In this document: in pieces, positions 25,445 to 33,950 of the stretch
Layout: the number at the start of each line of letters is the position of its first letter
How positions within the stretch are numbered: the first letter of the stretch is position 1
DNA from: Chloroflexota bacterium
GTDB taxonomy: Bacteria; Chloroflexota; Limnocylindria; Limnocylindrales; CSP1-4
Direction: 5' to 3'
Length of the DNA: 64,000 bases
Assembly (NCBI GenBank): GCA_016191425.1
Contig: JACPOR010000001.1
Span: forward strand, 1-64,000
Translations under genes and position numbers: made by a program
The notes under the pieces: model-generated
Database searches by the model: none
Told to the model about the DNA's origin: nothing
Seen by the model: only the letters and a program-made list of their open reading frames with translations

Positions 25445-25462
25445 GCGGACCGGACCCGCGCC

Positions 25463-25468
25463 TATACT
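25463..25468 (+). promoter_or_regulatory. -10 box for the response regulator gene (leaderless)
   Basis: TATACT, 6 nt, then the ATG at 25475; one of the best matches to the consensus in the window. Confidence 0.6.
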
Positions 25469-25474
25469 CGGGCC

Positions 25475-26215
25475 ATGTTGATCGGCGGTCGGTGGGGCGA
25501 GGGCGTGGCGCCGCGGATCCTGCTTGTGGACGACGACCCGAACCTGCTCGTCCTGCTCGCGGACCAGCTCCACGCCGACGGGTTCGATGTCCAGACCGCG
25601 CGAGATGGTGAAGAGGCCCTGCGACGGTTGCGGTCGGGCTGGCCCGACCTGCTGATCGTGGACATGATGATGCCCCGGATGGACGGGCTCACCCTGGCCC
25701 GTGAGATCAAGGCCCAGGCCGACCTGCCGATCATCGTCCTCTCGGCGATCGAGACGGCGGACAGCAAGGCCGACCTCCTGGAGGAGGTCGCCGAGGACTA
25801 CGTCACCAAGCCCTACCACTACCCGGAGCTCCGGGCCCGTATCGTTCGCGTGCTCAGGCGCGTCGGAGACAAGGTCCCGCGACGGGCGATCATCCTCGGC
25901 CCGGAGCTGGTCCTGGAACTCCATCGCCGGACGGCCGCCGTTCGCGGCGAGGCGGTGCCGCTGACGCCCACCGAGTCGCGCCTGCTCTACGCACTGGCGG
26001 CGAACCTCGGGCAAACAGTCACGACGGAGACCCTGCTGGATCGTGGCTGGACGGACACGGAGAATGCCGATCCCTCCTACGTCTGGGTCACCATGCGGCG
26101 CCTGCGCCAGAAGATCGAACCCGATCCGAACAGGCCGGTCCACCTCGTCACGGTCCGTGGCATCGGCTACCGGCTCGTCCAGCAGGCCCCCGGCGAACCC
26201 GAGGCTGCCGGATGA
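25475..26215 (+). CDS. OmpR-family response regulator
   Basis: A 246-residue regulator. The receiver (about 12-125) has VDDDPN, the phospho-acceptor Asp in LLIVDMMMPRMDG, and YVTKPYHY with the conserved lysine. The winged-helix output domain (about 140-235) has LTPTESRLLYALAANLG, a recognition helix with TMRRLRQKIE, and the wing VRGIGYRLV. It overlaps the histidine kinase start (ATGA), so the two form a two-component system. The signal is unknown. Confidence 0.93.
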   Translation: MLIGGRWGEGVAPRILLVDDDPNLLVLLADQLHADGFDVQTARDGEEALRRLRSGWPDLLIVDMMMPRMDGLTLAREIKAQADLPIIVLSAIETADSKADLLEEVAEDYVTKPYHYPELRARIVRVLRRVGDKVPRRAIILGPELVLELHRRTAAVRGEAVPLTPTESRLLYALAANLGQTVTTETLLDRGWTDTENADPSYVWVTMRRLRQKIEPDPNRPVHLVTVRGIGYRLVQQAPGEPEAAG

Positions 26216-27693
26216 GCAACGGCCCGGGCGACCAGCGCCTCGGTCTCGCCCTGTCGTTCCGCGCCCGCCTCACGGCCGGGCTCATCGCTGGGGCCGTCGT
26301 CCCGCTCGCCGGGTTCGGGATCGTCCTGCTCGCGGCCGAGATCACCCGGACCGGAGGCATCCATTCCACGCTCGGAAGCCTCATCGTGTTCTCGCTGGCG
26401 GCGGCCGTCATCGTGGGCGTCGTCTTCGCCTACGCGCTCGCGAGCAATCTGATGGCGCCGCTGCGGGCAATCGCGCGGTCCGTCGAGCGAGTCTCGGCGG
26501 GCGATCTCTCGACCCGCGTGGAGGTCGCCGGCGAGGATGAGCTCGCACGGCTGGTGGAGAGTCACAACCGGCTCGCGGCCGACCTGCAGCGACGGAACAC
26601 GGAACTCGGCCGGATCCTCGTGGCCATCGGCGAGACGTCGCCACGTGACGGGCTCGATCGGCTGATTGCGCATGCGACATCGAGCGCCCGGTCCGCGTTC
26701 TCGATGATTGATGCCGTCATCCACATCGGCGATCCCGATGACGTGAAGGTCGAGGAGGTCATTCCCGGCGAGTCACGGCCCATCCGGGCCATTCTCGCGC
26801 TGCCGGACGAACGGGTCGGCGTTCTGATCGGCCACCTACCGGCGACGCGATCCTGGGACTCTGCCGATCAGGACCTGCTCGAGCTCTACGCGGGCGAGGT
26901 CGCCGTGGCGATCCGGAACGCGCAGTTGTTCAGCCAGGTCCAGGACCAGACCCATCGACTTGAGGCCCTGGATGCCGCCAAGGACGACTTTCTGCGCGGG
27001 ATCAGCCACAACCTTCAGACGCCCCTGACAAGCATCCGCGCCTATTCGGAGCAGCTCCAGGAGGAGCGGCCGGACCGGCGGCTCGAAGTCATCACCGAGC
27101 AGTCAGAGCGCCTGTCACGGATGGTTCGCCAGCTCCTGACGGTGTCTCGCCTCGACGCCGGGACGCTCAAGCCCCGGATCGAGATCGTCGCGCTGGGACC
27201 ACGCGTCCGGCGGGCCTGGGAGGCACTCGGGGTGGACGATGTGCCGTTCGAAGTCACCGACGACGCTGCTGGGTGGCTGGCCCTCGCTGATCCCGATCAA
27301 CTCGACCAGGTCCTCTGGGCGATCCTGGACAACGCCGTCAAGTACGGCCGCGGGGCGCCCGTGCGGGCACACGTCCAACCCGACGTTGTGGCACGGACGC
27401 TACGCCTCACGATCGCGGATTCGGGGCCGGGAGTACCCCAAGACCTGCAGGGCTCGGTCTTCGAGCGCTACGCGCGCGGAACCTCGCCGGACCACCCGGA
27501 AGGCACGGGGATCGGGCTCTACGTGGCCCGCGAACTCGTGCTGGCGATGGAAGGATCGCTGGACCTGGACGCGAGCGGCGCCGGAGGTGCCGCTGGTGCC
27601 GCTGCCGGGGCCGGAGGTGCTGCCGAGGCCGGTGCCGGTGCCGCGTTCACGATCGCGCTGCCGGCCGAGGCGTCGTCCGCCAACGAGCCTTGA
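26212..27693 (+). CDS. Membrane sensor histidine kinase with HAMP and GAF-like domains
   Basis: A 493-residue kinase. Two transmembrane segments (about 22-43 and 55-78) flank a very short extracytoplasmic loop; a HAMP region follows (about 78-130), then a GAF-like domain (about 140-245). The phosphorylation site is in FLRGISHNLQTPLTSIRAY (HNLQTP instead of HELRTP). ATP-binding boxes are ILDNAVKYG, DSGPGVP and GTGIGLYVA. With so small an outside loop the input is probably intracellular or in the membrane. Near the C-terminus a Gly/Ala repeat (GAGGAAGAAAGAGG) interrupts the last strand of the catalytic domain. Confidence 0.92.
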   Translation: MSNGPGDQRLGLALSFRARLTAGLIAGAVVPLAGFGIVLLAAEITRTGGIHSTLGSLIVFSLAAAVIVGVVFAYALASNLMAPLRAIARSVERVSAGDLSTRVEVAGEDELARLVESHNRLAADLQRRNTELGRILVAIGETSPRDGLDRLIAHATSSARSAFSMIDAVIHIGDPDDVKVEEVIPGESRPIRAILALPDERVGVLIGHLPATRSWDSADQDLLELYAGEVAVAIRNAQLFSQVQDQTHRLEALDAAKDDFLRGISHNLQTPLTSIRAYSEQLQEERPDRRLEVITEQSERLSRMVRQLLTVSRLDAGTLKPRIEIVALGPRVRRAWEALGVDDVPFEVTDDAAGWLALADPDQLDQVLWAILDNAVKYGRGAPVRAHVQPDVVARTLRLTIADSGPGVPQDLQGSVFERYARGTSPDHPEGTGIGLYVARELVLAMEGSLDLDASGAGGAAGAAAGAGGAAEAGAGAAFTIALPAEASSANEP

Positions 27694-27700
27694 GGCTCGA

Positions 27701-27892
27701 TCAGGCGGGCGACCAGCCCTCGCGTGCCGTCCGGCGCCATATCACCTGCCGAGGATCGATCCCGACGATGAGACCCGCCGAGATCCCGAGGACGGGCCCG
27801 AGCAGGTCCAGTACGCCGAGAACGGCAGAGACCGCGGAACCTAGGTACCAGGTGGCATAGATCCAGAGACTGGCGGAGGTGAGTCGCTTCAT
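27701..27892 (-). CDS. Small membrane protein, unknown
   Basis: A 63-residue protein with one long or two short hydrophobic segments (about 8-45: LWIYATWYLGSAVSAVLGVL, then GPVLGISAGLIVGI) and a basic C-terminus. GAGGATG lies 6 nt before the ATG, a real ribosome-binding site. It is convergent with the histidine kinase. No family is recognised. Confidence 0.55.
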   Translation of the reverse strand: MKRLTSASLWIYATWYLGSAVSAVLGVLDLLGPVLGISAGLIVGIDPRQVIWRRTAREGWSPA

Positions 27893-27935
27893 GCGTCCAT
27901 CCTCGCCCTGATCGACTCGGCCTCCAATTCGGTCA

Positions 27936-28011
27936 TTCGTACTATCGGCAAGGCTCCGACCCAGCGAAAGGTCCCATGCAAGGTCTCCGCGGGACGATAC
28001 CCATCCGAATA
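27936..28011 (+). promoter_or_regulatory. Candidate structured leader upstream of the Tad-like cluster
   Basis: Nested complementary segments: ATTCG (27936-27940) with CGAAT (28007-28011), inside it TATCG (27945-27949) with CGATA (27996-28000), and inside that GACC-8 nt-GGTC whose loop contains GCGAAA. Two copies of GCAAGG(T)CTCC flank that hairpin. The GAAA loop and GCAAGG segments recall the GEMM-I cyclic-di-GMP riboswitch, but the consensus GACGCAAAGCC is not matched, so the identity is open. Confidence 0.35.
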
Positions 28012-28030
28012 CGGGGGAACTGCCTCAACA

Positions 28031-28693
28031 ATGCGTCAGATTTGGAGGGGAGTGGGGAAGGCAGGCAAAGCGCGCGGACAGGCGCTGCCTGAATTCGCCC
28101 TGACGCTGCCTATCTTCCTGCTCATCCTGCTTATTGCGGTCGATTTCGGTCGTGCGTTTTCGAGCTGGGTGGCCATAAATAACGCGGCCCGAGTCGCGGC
28201 GAACTATGCGGCGTCGGTGCCAAACGCCATGTTCGGCCCGGGCAGTCAATACGAAACGACCGTTCAGAACGAGTCGAACTTGAGCGGCTGTGTCATGACC
28301 GGTGTAGCGCAGCCGACGTTCAGCCCTGATCGGAACGTCGGGGCAACAGCGACAGTCAAACTGACCTGCCAGTTCAAGTTGCTTACACCGTTTATCGGAG
28401 GCTTCTTGGGCGACCCAGTCCCCCTATCCGCACAGTCTCAGTTCACAGTGCGAGGAGGAACGATTGCAGGCGTGCCCGTTCCCCCTCCGCAACCATGCGA
28501 CGCAACACACTTTCCGATCCCGAATCTTGTTGGACTGACGGTCGCTGCTGCAAGGGCGCAGTGGTCAGCATCCGTATTCATTGGTTCATTCACTCCGTCG
28601 ACCGGAGTACCCAACAAGATCGTCACAGGGCAGGTTCCCGACGTTGGTGCCTGCAGATTGATCACGCAGACCATGTTTGTGACTCACACGTGA
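28031..28693 (+). CDS. TadE-like pseudopilin with C-terminal PASTA domain
   Basis: A 220-residue exported protein. The TadE signature is GQALPEFALTLPIFLLILLI (residues about 17-36), a hydrophobic N-terminal segment with a conserved Glu, followed by FGRAFSSWVAINNAARVAA. Residues about 160-218 match a PASTA domain (IPNLVGLTVAAARAQW, then PNKIVTGQVPDVG). PASTA domains bind peptidoglycan or muropeptides in kinases and penicillin-binding proteins, so this protein could anchor to the wall. The stop overlaps the next GTG (GTGA). Codon use is visibly less G+C-rich than in flanking genes. Confidence 0.8.
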   Translation: MRQIWRGVGKAGKARGQALPEFALTLPIFLLILLIAVDFGRAFSSWVAINNAARVAANYAASVPNAMFGPGSQYETTVQNESNLSGCVMTGVAQPTFSPDRNVGATATVKLTCQFKLLTPFIGGFLGDPVPLSAQSQFTVRGGTIAGVPVPPPQPCDATHFPIPNLVGLTVAAARAQWSASVFIGSFTPSTGVPNKIVTGQVPDVGACRLITQTMFVTHT

Positions 28694-29178
28694 TCGCATA
28701 TCGTGCTAGTTCAATGCGTGGTGGCCAGTCTCTGGTGGAATTCGCCCTGATCCTACCCGTGCTCTTGTTGGTTCTCTTCGGCGTGTTCGATTTCGGGCGC
28801 GCGATCTATGCGTACAACGCAGTCTCCAATGCTGCACGGGAAGGCGGACGGACGGCAATTGTCAATCAGACTGCGAGTGACATTCGTGCTCGGGCAGCCG
28901 CCCAAGCTACCGCTCTCGGAATCGATGCGACGTCAACCTCATGTCCTCCGAGTGGCCCCAGCGGGGTATGCGTCGAGTTCAAGAACGCGGCGCTAACTTC
29001 TGCTTGTACGCCCGCGAACCTAGGCTGCGTTGCGGTCATCACCGTCAAGTACTCGATCACTCCGTTGACGCCCATCGTCGGCAGCATCGTTGGTCCTCTG
29101 ACGATCTCTTCAACCACGAAGCAAGCAGTCGAGAGTCTCTGTACCACCGGGGGCAGCGTGACGTGCCCAATCCCTTGA
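28690..29178 (+). CDS. TadE-like pseudopilin
   Basis: A 162-residue protein. RGGQSLVEFALILPVLLLVL plus FGVFDFGRAIYAYNAVSNAAREG is the classical TadE signature, next to the start. The rest is a beta-rich extracellular part with four or more cysteines (SCPP, VCVEF, ACTPANLGC) that could form disulfides. GTG at 28690 overlaps the previous stop; ATG at 28714 is an alternative. It would be a minor component of a Tad/Flp-type secretion or pilus system; no Tad ATPase or platform gene is in the window. Confidence 0.8.
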   Translation: MIAYRASSMRGGQSLVEFALILPVLLLVLFGVFDFGRAIYAYNAVSNAAREGGRTAIVNQTASDIRARAAAQATALGIDATSTSCPPSGPSGVCVEFKNAALTSACTPANLGCVAVITVKYSITPLTPIVGSIVGPLTISSTTKQAVESLCTTGGSVTCPIP

Positions 29179-29212
29179 TAACCACGTGTTTCGATTGAAA
29201 GAGGTAGGTACG

Positions 29213-30433
29213 GTGCAGATTCGATCCTATCGACAGCGCGACGAGCGTGGCCAAGCGATTGCGGTGCTCGCGATCAGTGCGGTGGCCCTCCTTGCGATGG
29301 TCGCCCTCATCGTCGATGGCGGGAATGCGTTCTCCCAGCAGCGAATCACTCAGAATGCCGCCGATGCGAGTTCTGAGGCCGGTGCGGTTGTTCTCATGCA
29401 GAGACTCGCGGGAGTCGTGCCGACAAAGACAGGGACCGACGTCGATACAGCGGTCCAGGCCAAGGCCGCGGCGAACGGGCTGACCACGCCGGTACAGGCC
29501 TGCTACACCGATCTCGACGGTCAGCCGCTAGCTTCGGACGGGTCGGTCGCCGCAAGCTGTGACGTGGCCGCCCAGGTCGGACCCGGTCTGCCGATACCGC
29601 CATGCACGGGCTGTGCTGGAACGTTCGCAGCTGGGGTTGAGGTGCACGGCTCGCGACCGTTCAACAACTTCTTTGGTGGGATTGTGGGCCTGAATGGTGC
29701 AATGGCCTCTGCCCAAGCGACCGCCAAGGCGGGATACGTGACCGGCTACCCCGGGCAGGTCATCCCAGTGACTTTCCCAGTCAGTGCAACGGGCTGCGAT
29801 GGTACTGGAGCGGCGTTGACGTCGACAACGCCGTGGCCATGGGGCCCTGAGAACGTCCTCTCAGTCCCGCTGTGCGGAAATAGTCCCGGCAACGTCGGCT
29901 GGCTCGATTGGACTCCCCCTTCCGGGGGAGCCAGCGAACTCGCGGGAGCAATTGTTGGCAACCCGCCCAACCCAACAATCACGACCCCAAAGTGGTACTA
30001 TATTACTGCGACGGGAAACGTGAATTCAGGGCCCGTTCAAACGTCGATGGACTCGTGGAACGGTGGCGATATCTACCTGCCCATATTCAACGCCACATGT
30101 AATAGTACACCTGCAAATACGTCAAACCCAGTCGGTCAAATCGCCGACTGCGTCACCGGCGGAGGGACACTCGGCGGCAATGGGCAGAACCAATGGTACT
30201 TTCTCGTTGGTTTTGCGGCTTTCCGTCTGAATCAGTCTTTCATCAACGGGAACGATGGCGGTATGTGTGATGCCTACGATGCCCAATTGGTGGCCGGAGG
30301 CAACGGCTCCACGTCTTGCCTCATTGGCTATTTCGAGGGCCCGAATCAAGCCGTTGCCTTCGGGGCGGCGGTTGGGGCGGGAGGGGGTTCCGACAACAGT
30401 ACATCCCTTCTGGGAGTGCAGCTGATCAAATAG
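29213..30433 (+). CDS. TadG-like membrane-anchored exported protein
   Basis: A 406-residue protein. ERGQAIAVLAISAVALLAMV and ALIVDGGNAFSQQRITQNAADASSEAG form the TadG/TadE-like anchor near the start; the remaining 350 residues are an extracellular domain rich in Gly, Thr, Asn and paired cysteines. The GTG at 29213 is preferred since AAAGAGGTAGGT precedes it; an in-frame GTG at 29186 is weaker. It follows the TadE gene by 34 bp. The related gene at 32044-32988 shares the anchor and the segment order but is shorter. Confidence 0.75.
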   Translation: MQIRSYRQRDERGQAIAVLAISAVALLAMVALIVDGGNAFSQQRITQNAADASSEAGAVVLMQRLAGVVPTKTGTDVDTAVQAKAAANGLTTPVQACYTDLDGQPLASDGSVAASCDVAAQVGPGLPIPPCTGCAGTFAAGVEVHGSRPFNNFFGGIVGLNGAMASAQATAKAGYVTGYPGQVIPVTFPVSATGCDGTGAALTSTTPWPWGPENVLSVPLCGNSPGNVGWLDWTPPSGGASELAGAIVGNPPNPTITTPKWYYITATGNVNSGPVQTSMDSWNGGDIYLPIFNATCNSTPANTSNPVGQIADCVTGGGTLGGNGQNQWYFLVGFAAFRLNQSFINGNDGGMCDAYDAQLVAGGNGSTSCLIGYFEGPNQAVAFGAAVGAGGGSDNSTSLLGVQLIK

Positions 30434-30483
30434 CGACCTTGAACGACGCTTCGCGGTCGCGCGCGCAGGGATCGGGAGTTCAG

Positions 30484-30515
30484 GAGCCGCGCTTCGCGAG
30501 AGTGAGACGCGGCTC
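30484..30515 (+). terminator. Hairpin after the first Tad-like gene set
   Basis: GAGCCGCG, a 16-nt loop and CGCGGCTC form a perfect 8-bp stem followed by TTCTGATT. The T-tract is poor, so it may be a weak terminator or a processing site. Confidence 0.35.
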
Positions 30516-30698
30516 TTCTGATTCGAGGGCGTGCGGATCGGTGCAGTTCAGGGCGTTGAGGTTCGAAACCCCGGACCAATAGGTACTCCGGCTACCCCCA
30601 GCGGGCTATGCACGCGGGCACCGCGGCAAGCCAAGGTGCAAGGAGACGACGCCAGCCTTCAAGGCGTCGATCCACACCACCGAGGCACCGGCATCACC

Positions 30699-31550
30699 AT
30701 GAGGTTCAACAGGTTCTTTCGCCGCCGCCGAGACCGATCGCTGGGTCAGAGCCTGGTTGAGTTTGCGCTCATCCTGCCCGTCTTTCTCGTGATCATCTCG
30801 GTTGCCCTCGATCTGGGCCGGCTCGCGTACGCCCGCGTGACGATCGCGAACGTTGCTCGCGAGGCCTCCTTCCAGGCCGCGCAGACACCCACCTCGTACC
30901 AGGCCGGCCAGCCCTGTTCAACGTCGAATCCGGACGCCAACTTGGTGATCTGTCGAGGAGTCCTGGAGTCGACAGGCTCGATCGTCACCGTGACTCCCGC
31001 GGACATTACCCTGACCTGCTCGCCCAGTTGCGCGACCGGCACCATGGGGACCACAGTGACGGTGAAGGCCACGGGGCAATTCACCCTGTTGACGCCGGTC
31101 ATGTCGGTGTTCTTCGGTGGCCCCACGATCTCGTTCAGTTCGAGCGCGACCAACCAAGTCGCAGCGCTCCCGGTGTATACGACCACGACGACAACCAGCA
31201 GCACGACAACGACCAGCACGACGACCACGTCGACGACAACCACGACAACCACCGTCGCCTGCGTGAAGCCAAGTGCGGGTTTCACCTACTCAACGTCCCC
31301 GGCCAGTAATCAGTCGCCCGTGACGGTCGCGGTAACGGACACGTCGACGTCCTCGGCGAGCTGCCCGATCACCTCATGGATCTGGAGCTGGGGCGACGGC
31401 AATCCCAACTACATCGGCCGGGTCGTGTCGCCCAATCACGTGTACACGAACAACTCCGGTTCGAATCAGACCTACTTCCTCACGCTGACCGTGGCGAACG
31501 CGGCGGGCAGCACCACGAGCGGCGCGCAAGGGATTTTCGTCAAGAAATGA
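30699..31550 (+). CDS. TadE-like pseudopilin with Thr-rich stalk and PKD domain
   Basis: A 283-residue protein. LGQSLVEFALILPVFLVIIS and LDLGRLAYARVTIANVAREAS are the TadE anchor (about 15-55). Residues about 160-186 are almost pure Thr/Ser, encoded by ACGACCACG-type triplet runs (31178-31252), a likely flexible stalk. The C-terminal 85 residues look like a PKD domain (AGFTYSTSP, then WIWSWGDGN, then NHVYTNNSGSNQTYFLTLTV). PKD domains mediate extracellular protein or carbohydrate contacts. Start chosen at the ATG nearest the anchor; GAGG lies about 14 nt upstream. Confidence 0.8.
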   Translation: MRFNRFFRRRRDRSLGQSLVEFALILPVFLVIISVALDLGRLAYARVTIANVAREASFQAAQTPTSYQAGQPCSTSNPDANLVICRGVLESTGSIVTVTPADITLTCSPSCATGTMGTTVTVKATGQFTLLTPVMSVFFGGPTISFSSSATNQVAALPVYTTTTTTSSTTTTSTTTTSTTTTTTTVACVKPSAGFTYSTSPASNQSPVTVAVTDTSTSSASCPITSWIWSWGDGNPNYIGRVVSPNHVYTNNSGSNQTYFLTLTVANAAGSTTSGAQGIFVKK

Positions 31551-32026
31551 ACGACCAGCTGAAACCATGGCAGATCCGATCCCGGCGACGCCGGCGCTCT
31601 GACGGTCAGGCGCTCGTCGAGTTCTCGATCGCACTGATCCCATTCCTGTTCCTGCTCATGGGGACCGTGGATCTCGGTCGCGGGATCTACTCGAATAATG
31701 GGGTCGCCCAGGCGGCTCGCGAGATCGCCCGCGTCACGAGCGTCCACCAGTGCGTGGGTCCATGCACGACAGCTTCGTGGTCAGCGGAGACATTGGGCGT
31801 CGTGAACACGCAGCGGCAGCTCGTGCCGGGCTTGTCGGCCGCAGATATCGCCATCACCTGTGTCGACGTCACGGACACGGCAGTCACGGTTGCGGCCGGC
31901 AAGTCCTGCCCTCCGTACGACTTCATCCGCGTCACGGCCAGTGTTTCGTTCAGCGTGATCACGCCCCTGCTACCCGTGCCGAAACCCATGACCTTCAGCT
32001 CAACCGCCCACGTACAAGTCCCATGA
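31547..32026 (+). CDS. TadE-like pseudopilin
   Basis: A 159-residue protein with a basic N-terminus (RSRRRRRS) followed by the anchor DGQALVEFSIALIPFLFLLM and VDLGRGIYSNNGVAQAAREIA. The outer part has cysteine pairs (CVGPC, TCVDV, SCPPYD). Its ATG overlaps the preceding stop (ATGA), and its own stop nearly touches the next gene, so 30699-32988 is one operon. Confidence 0.8.
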   Translation: MNDQLKPWQIRSRRRRRSDGQALVEFSIALIPFLFLLMGTVDLGRGIYSNNGVAQAAREIARVTSVHQCVGPCTTASWSAETLGVVNTQRQLVPGLSAADIAITCVDVTDTAVTVAAGKSCPPYDFIRVTASVSFSVITPLLPVPKPMTFSSTAHVQVP

Positions 32027-32043
32027 TCAAGGAGCCGATTGCC

Positions 32044-32988
32044 ATGTCTCGTCCCCTCCCCCGCGGCGATACCCCGGTCGGCCTTGGCCCTCGCGCCGAG
32101 CGAGAGCGCGGACAGATGCTCGTGATTTTCGCGCTGGCCATGGTCGCACTGGTCGCGATGGTCGGACTGATCATCGACGGCGGAGACACATTCCTCCAGC
32201 GCCGTGACCAGCAGAATGTCGCTGATGCTGCAGCAATGGCCGCCGGATATGCGATGGTCAATGGTCAGAGCCCGACCGCCGCTGCGCAGGCTGTCGCGGG
32301 GGCGAACGGCTATACCAATGGCCAGGACAGCACGGTTGTGAGCGTGACCGTCGGGACGAGCTCCATCACCGTTGATGTCAAGCGACCGCACCGCAACTAC
32401 TTCTCCGGCGTGGTTGGCATGGCCTCCTGGGATGTTTCGACGACGGCCACGGTTCAGGCAGGGACCCCGAACGCCGCGTACGGTGCGATGCCACTGATCT
32501 TCAACCAGAAAGCGTTCGACAAGGCTGGTAACAAGGCCGGCGTGTCGGTCAACTTCGATGAGCCGGGCGTCTTTGACGGAGACGTCCCGCAGAATGACTC
32601 GAGTTTCAACTGGACGGTGTTCTGTACGGCTACCGGCAACCCCTGCAATCTCAACAGCGCCACCGCCGACGACCTGATCAACAGCAACGGTAACTCAACA
32701 TGGGTCCGACTCGACCAATTCATCGGCCCGCTCAATAGCGGCGCCCACACCACGTTGTTCAATGATCTTGCAAAGAAGATCGACGATGTCTATCCCGTCG
32801 CGATCGTCAACGACGCCGGCCAGTTGCTGGGCTGGGCGAGCTTCCACCTGACCGGATCCGTGGGCGGCAGCACGAAGCAGATCAGTGGCTGGTTCGACGA
32901 GCCGATGAACCGCCAGGACATGTTCATCGATCAGAGTGGCCCAGCGGCAGCGAAAGCCTTCGACTACGTGGTCAAGCTCACGAACTGA
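32044..32988 (+). CDS. TadG-like membrane-anchored exported protein
   Basis: A 314-residue protein. RGQMLVIFALAMVALVAMVG and LIIDGGDTFLQRRDQQNVADAAAMAAG form the anchor; the extracellular part has few cysteines and ends DYVVKLTN. AAGGAG 9 nt before the ATG at 32044 decides the start over the ATG at 32023 that overlaps the upstream stop. Together with the gene at 29213 it suggests a duplicated TadE-TadE-TadG module. Confidence 0.75.
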   Translation: MSRPLPRGDTPVGLGPRAERERGQMLVIFALAMVALVAMVGLIIDGGDTFLQRRDQQNVADAAAMAAGYAMVNGQSPTAAAQAVAGANGYTNGQDSTVVSVTVGTSSITVDVKRPHRNYFSGVVGMASWDVSTTATVQAGTPNAAYGAMPLIFNQKAFDKAGNKAGVSVNFDEPGVFDGDVPQNDSSFNWTVFCTATGNPCNLNSATADDLINSNGNSTWVRLDQFIGPLNSGAHTTLFNDLAKKIDDVYPVAIVNDAGQLLGWASFHLTGSVGGSTKQISGWFDEPMNRQDMFIDQSGPAAAKAFDYVVKLTN

Positions 32989-33080
32989 CGCGCGCCGGTA
33001 ACTACCACGGAAGCGAGCACGGATCGTCGCGATGGTGAGCTGGGCCCCACATAGCGGCGCGGGCCTGATCGATCGGGCCG

Positions 33081-33899
33081 TCAGCCCAGGCGGTTCGTTC
33101 CAAGTCGGCGATTCGCGAGGGCCGGGATCTGGCGCCGCACGGCGGCAACCCGATCCGTGTCGATCACCGCGTGCACGATGACCTCGCGATCCGGTGCCTG
33201 CGCCACGACGATCCCCCACGGGTCGATGACCATGGAGTGGCCGTAGGCCGGCCGTCCCGGGGGCCCGCCGATCTGCGCCGGTGCGATGACCCATGCGCCG
33301 TTCTCGATCGCCCGTGCCCGGAGCAGCACCTCCCAATGATCCCGTCCCGTGCGCTCCGTGAAGTTGGACGGCACCGCCAGGATCTCGGCGCCCTCCAGGG
33401 CCAACGTCCGGTACAGCTCGGGGAAGCGCAGGTCGTAGCAGACGGTCATGCCGAGAGGAGCGCCATCGACGTTAGCGATGACCAGTGTTTCGCCGCCGGT
33501 GACCCGGGCGCTCTCGAGATCCTTCGGGCCGTCATCGACGTCGACATCGAACAGGTGGATCTTTCGATAGCGCGCCGCGATCTCGCCGTCGGGTCCAATG
33601 AGCGTCGACGTGTTGTACGGACGGCCCGGATCCGGCGCCGTCTCGGCGAGACTCCCGACGAGGACCCAGCAAGCGTGGGCTCTGGCGATGTCGGCGAACG
33701 GCGCGGTGAATGGGCCCGGTATCGGGCGAGCTGAGGCGCGGAACCCGTCGTCGGGGCCACGATACTGGAGATACTCCGGAAGCGCGATCAGCCGAGCACC
33801 GCCACGGGCTGCCGACTCGGTCAGCTCGGCCGCCCGGGTCACGTTCGCGTCCGGCTCGGGTCCGGCGTTCGTCTGGATCAGGGCGACGGGTAGTTCGAC
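33081..33899 (-). CDS. Carbon-nitrogen hydrolase (nitrilase superfamily)
   Basis: A 272-residue amidase/nitrilase-type enzyme. The Glu-Lys-Cys triad is complete: ARLIALPEYLQY, RYRKIHLFDVDV and MTVCYDLRFPELYR. The subgroup with this motif set includes deaminated-glutathione amidases (NIT1-like), a plausible metabolite-repair role. The first beta strand (VELPVALIQTNAG) is in frame only if translation begins upstream of the first ATG/GTG/TTG (GTG 33842). The codon at the expected leaderless position is GTC (33899-33897), 7 nt after a TACCAT box. A minimal protein would start at 33842 and lack this strand. Confidence 0.85.
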   Translation of the reverse strand, partial: VELPVALIQTNAGPEPDANVTRAAELTESAARGGARLIALPEYLQYRGPDDGFRASARPIPGPFTAPFADIARAHACWVLVGSLAETAPDPGRPYNTSTLIGPDGEIAARYRKIHLFDVDVDDGPKDLESARVTGGETLVIANVDGAPLGMTVCYDLRFPELYRTLALEGAEILAVPSNFTERTGRDHWEVLLRARAIENGAWVIAPAQIGGPPGRPAYGHSMVIDPWGIVVAQAPDREVIVHAVIDTDRVAAVRRQIPALANRRLGTNRLG

Positions 33900-33906
33900 T
33901 CAGACC

Positions 33907-33912
33907 ATGGTA
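33907..33912 (-). promoter_or_regulatory. -10 box for the nitrilase gene (leaderless, unusual start)
   Basis: TACCAT on the minus strand, 7 nt before GTC 33899-33897. The ATG inside it is followed by an in-frame TGA, so it is promoter sequence and not the start codon. Confidence 0.45.
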
Positions 33913-33950
33913 GCGAGGGCGCCGGAATGGGCGACGTGGGCCGGCGGCAC

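Noticed and set aside
24638..26143. A 501-codon minus-strand frame opposite endonuclease III and a response regulator
   Set aside because: Spans two unrelated real genes on the other strand and shows no recognisable domain.
28031..30433. Horizontally acquired island
   Set aside because: Composition is somewhat less G+C-rich, but no integrase, att-like repeats or tRNA border it; kept only as a note.
33900..33908. ATG-GTC-TGA at the nitrilase 5' end as selenocysteine or a nonsense mutation
   Set aside because: The ATG is part of a TACCAT box placed as in other leaderless promoters; no selenocysteine insertion element or catalytic reason is seen.
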